Of a stretch of 6,672 nucleotides of DNA, positions 6,202 to 6,672 are shown piece by piece. The stretch comes from Eubacterium sp. (GTDB taxonomy: Bacteria; Bacillota; Clostridia; Lachnospirales; Lachnospiraceae): NCBI GenBank assembly GCA_017616955.1, contig JAFZXD010000271.1:1-6672 (forward strand), written 5' to 3'. The translations under genes were made by a program, and so were the position numbers. Every line of letters begins with the position of its first letter. Within the stretch, counting starts at the first letter, position 1. The notes beneath the pieces are model-generated. The model did no database searches, had not been told where the DNA came from, and saw only the letters and a program-made list of their open reading frames with translations.

Positions 6202-6555
6202 TTAACCCTCTTTTAACCCTTTTCCAATAACTCGTTCACAGTTTCCAATCTTAACTTCTTTTGCCTCAAACTCTTCTTTCAGAAGTTTTACTATACTTTC
6301 AGTTACTTCATCGCCACATGAAAATACATCAACCGCCGCATATCCATACTCAGGCCATGTGTGAACTGAAAAATGAGACGTAGTTATAACTGCAAAATAA
6401 GTAATACCGATAGGTTCAAACTTATGGACACATTCATCCACTATCTCAGCCCCTATCTCATGTATTGCCTTTGCCGCTATCCTCTTAATCTCTTCCTGAC
6501 TGTTTAAAATTTTTACATTGCATCCGTAAAGGTCTGCGAATATCTGTTTTGCCAT
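6202..6555 (-). CDS. speD: S-adenosylmethionine decarboxylase family proenzyme SpeD (class 1B, short)
   Basis: SpeD removes the carboxyl of AdoMet to give the aminopropyl donor for spermidine. It is made as a proenzyme that self-cleaves at a serine to form a pyruvoyl group. The 117-residue length fits the short prokaryotic class. Ser60 in TTSHFSVHTWPEYGY is the expected pyruvoyl precursor. His65 and Cys80 (FSCGD) lie 5 and 20 residues downstream, the spacing of Thermotoga maritima Ser63/His68/Cys83. Glu69 corresponds to the ribose-binding Glu72 and Thr52 to the processing Ser55. The residue before Ser60 is Thr59, where many relatives have Glu. Because some SpeD homologues decarboxylate ornithine or arginine, substrate is likely but not certain. 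Start 6555 is chosen over upstream ATGs (6627, 6570) because GGGGAG at 6564-6569 precedes it by about 8 bases. Confidence 0.9.
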   Translation of the reverse strand: MAKQIFADLYGCNVKILNSQEEIKRIAAKAIHEIGAEIVDECVHKFEPIGITYFAVITTSHFSVHTWPEYGYAAVDVFSCGDEVTESIVKLLKEEFEAKEVKIGNCERVIGKGLKEG

Positions 6556-6578
6556 ATTTATTCTCCCCATACCACAAA

Positions 6579-6607
6579 ATTTTACCTTATATGATAAAAA
6601 AAGTAAA
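6579..6607 (-). promoter_or_regulatory. speD: Promoter of the speD operon
   Basis: The minus strand has TTTACT at 6602-6607 and TAAAAT at 6579-6584, separated by exactly 17 bases. They match the sigma-A hexamers at 4/6 and 5/6. Transcription would start near 6572, leaving a short leader of about 17 bases that contains the ribosome binding site. The site lies between the upstream terminator and speD, exactly where an operon promoter is needed. No room remains for a riboswitch unless transcription starts elsewhere. Confidence 0.6.
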
Positions 6608-6632
6608 GTAGCCGGGACGTTTCCCATAAAGC

Positions 6633-6669
6633 AAAAAATGAGTCACAGGATCACTTCCCATGACTCATT
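6633..6669 (-). terminator. Intrinsic terminator of an unseen upstream minus-strand gene
   Basis: Arms AATGAGTCA (plus strand 6637-6645) and TGACTCATT (6661-6669) pair perfectly over 9 bases. The loop contains a small GGA/TCC stem. Read on the minus strand, the hairpin is followed by a six-base T run (6633-6638), so it ends a minus-strand transcript coming from beyond the window and separates it from the speD operon. Confidence 0.85.
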
Positions 6670-6672
6670 CTA

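Noticed and set aside
6556..6627. Upstream extension of speD to ATG 6627 or 6570
   Set aside because: The extension crosses the promoter and ribosome binding site, adds residues unlike SpeD N-termini, and lacks its own binding site.
1..6672. CRISPR arrays, insertion sequences, tRNA or rRNA genes
   Set aside because: No regularly spaced repeats, transposase motifs, terminal inverted repeats or tRNA-like cloverleaf sequences were seen.

Overview
The window is a low-to-moderate GC bacterial chromosome segment in which every convincing gene lies on the minus strand. Strong GGAGG-type ribosome binding sites, the argC-argJ-argB gene order, an ArgC of the short lineage and a clostridial-looking SpeD suggest a Firmicute of class Clostridia, perhaps a Lachnospiraceae member of the Butyrivibrio/Roseburia kind. 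The class is a reasonable inference; the family is a guess from sequence feel, not from a search.

Layout, read in the direction of transcription (right to left). At 6633-6669 there is an intrinsic terminator for an unseen minus-strand gene to the right, followed by a good sigma-A-like promoter at 6579-6607. This drives a tight four-gene cluster: speD (pyruvoyl AdoMet decarboxylase family, 6202-6555); a membrane protein with an N-terminal DUF4178-like region and a C-terminal half resembling DUF4247 (5087-6193); a four-helix DUF350 protein (4636-5067); and a membrane-anchored spermidine synthase homologue (3082-4635). The gaps are 8, 19 and 0 bases, so this is almost certainly one operon. A 378-bp gap (2704-3081) follows. 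It holds a strong hairpin terminator, an AT-rich stretch with operator-like dyads, and possibly a small plus-strand RNA. The second operon is arginine/ornithine biosynthesis: argC (1759-2703), argJ (376-1728) and the first 116 codons of argB (1-350, cut by the window edge).

How the genes work together. ArgB, ArgC and ArgJ carry out phosphorylation, reduction and acetyl recycling in the acetylated ornithine pathway. The aminotransferase ArgD is not in the window. In the other operon, SpeD would make decarboxylated AdoMet and the SpeE-like enzyme would transfer its aminopropyl group to an amine at the membrane. DUF350 and DUF4178/DUF4247 proteins are recurrent neighbours of this membrane SpeE type (for example the Rv2598-Rv2601 region of Mycobacterium tuberculosis, from memory), but their function is not established. 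This cassette is the part of the window most likely to be an under-described system. Its points of interest are the apparent DUF4178+DUF4247 fusion and an atypical residue before the SpeD self-cleavage serine.
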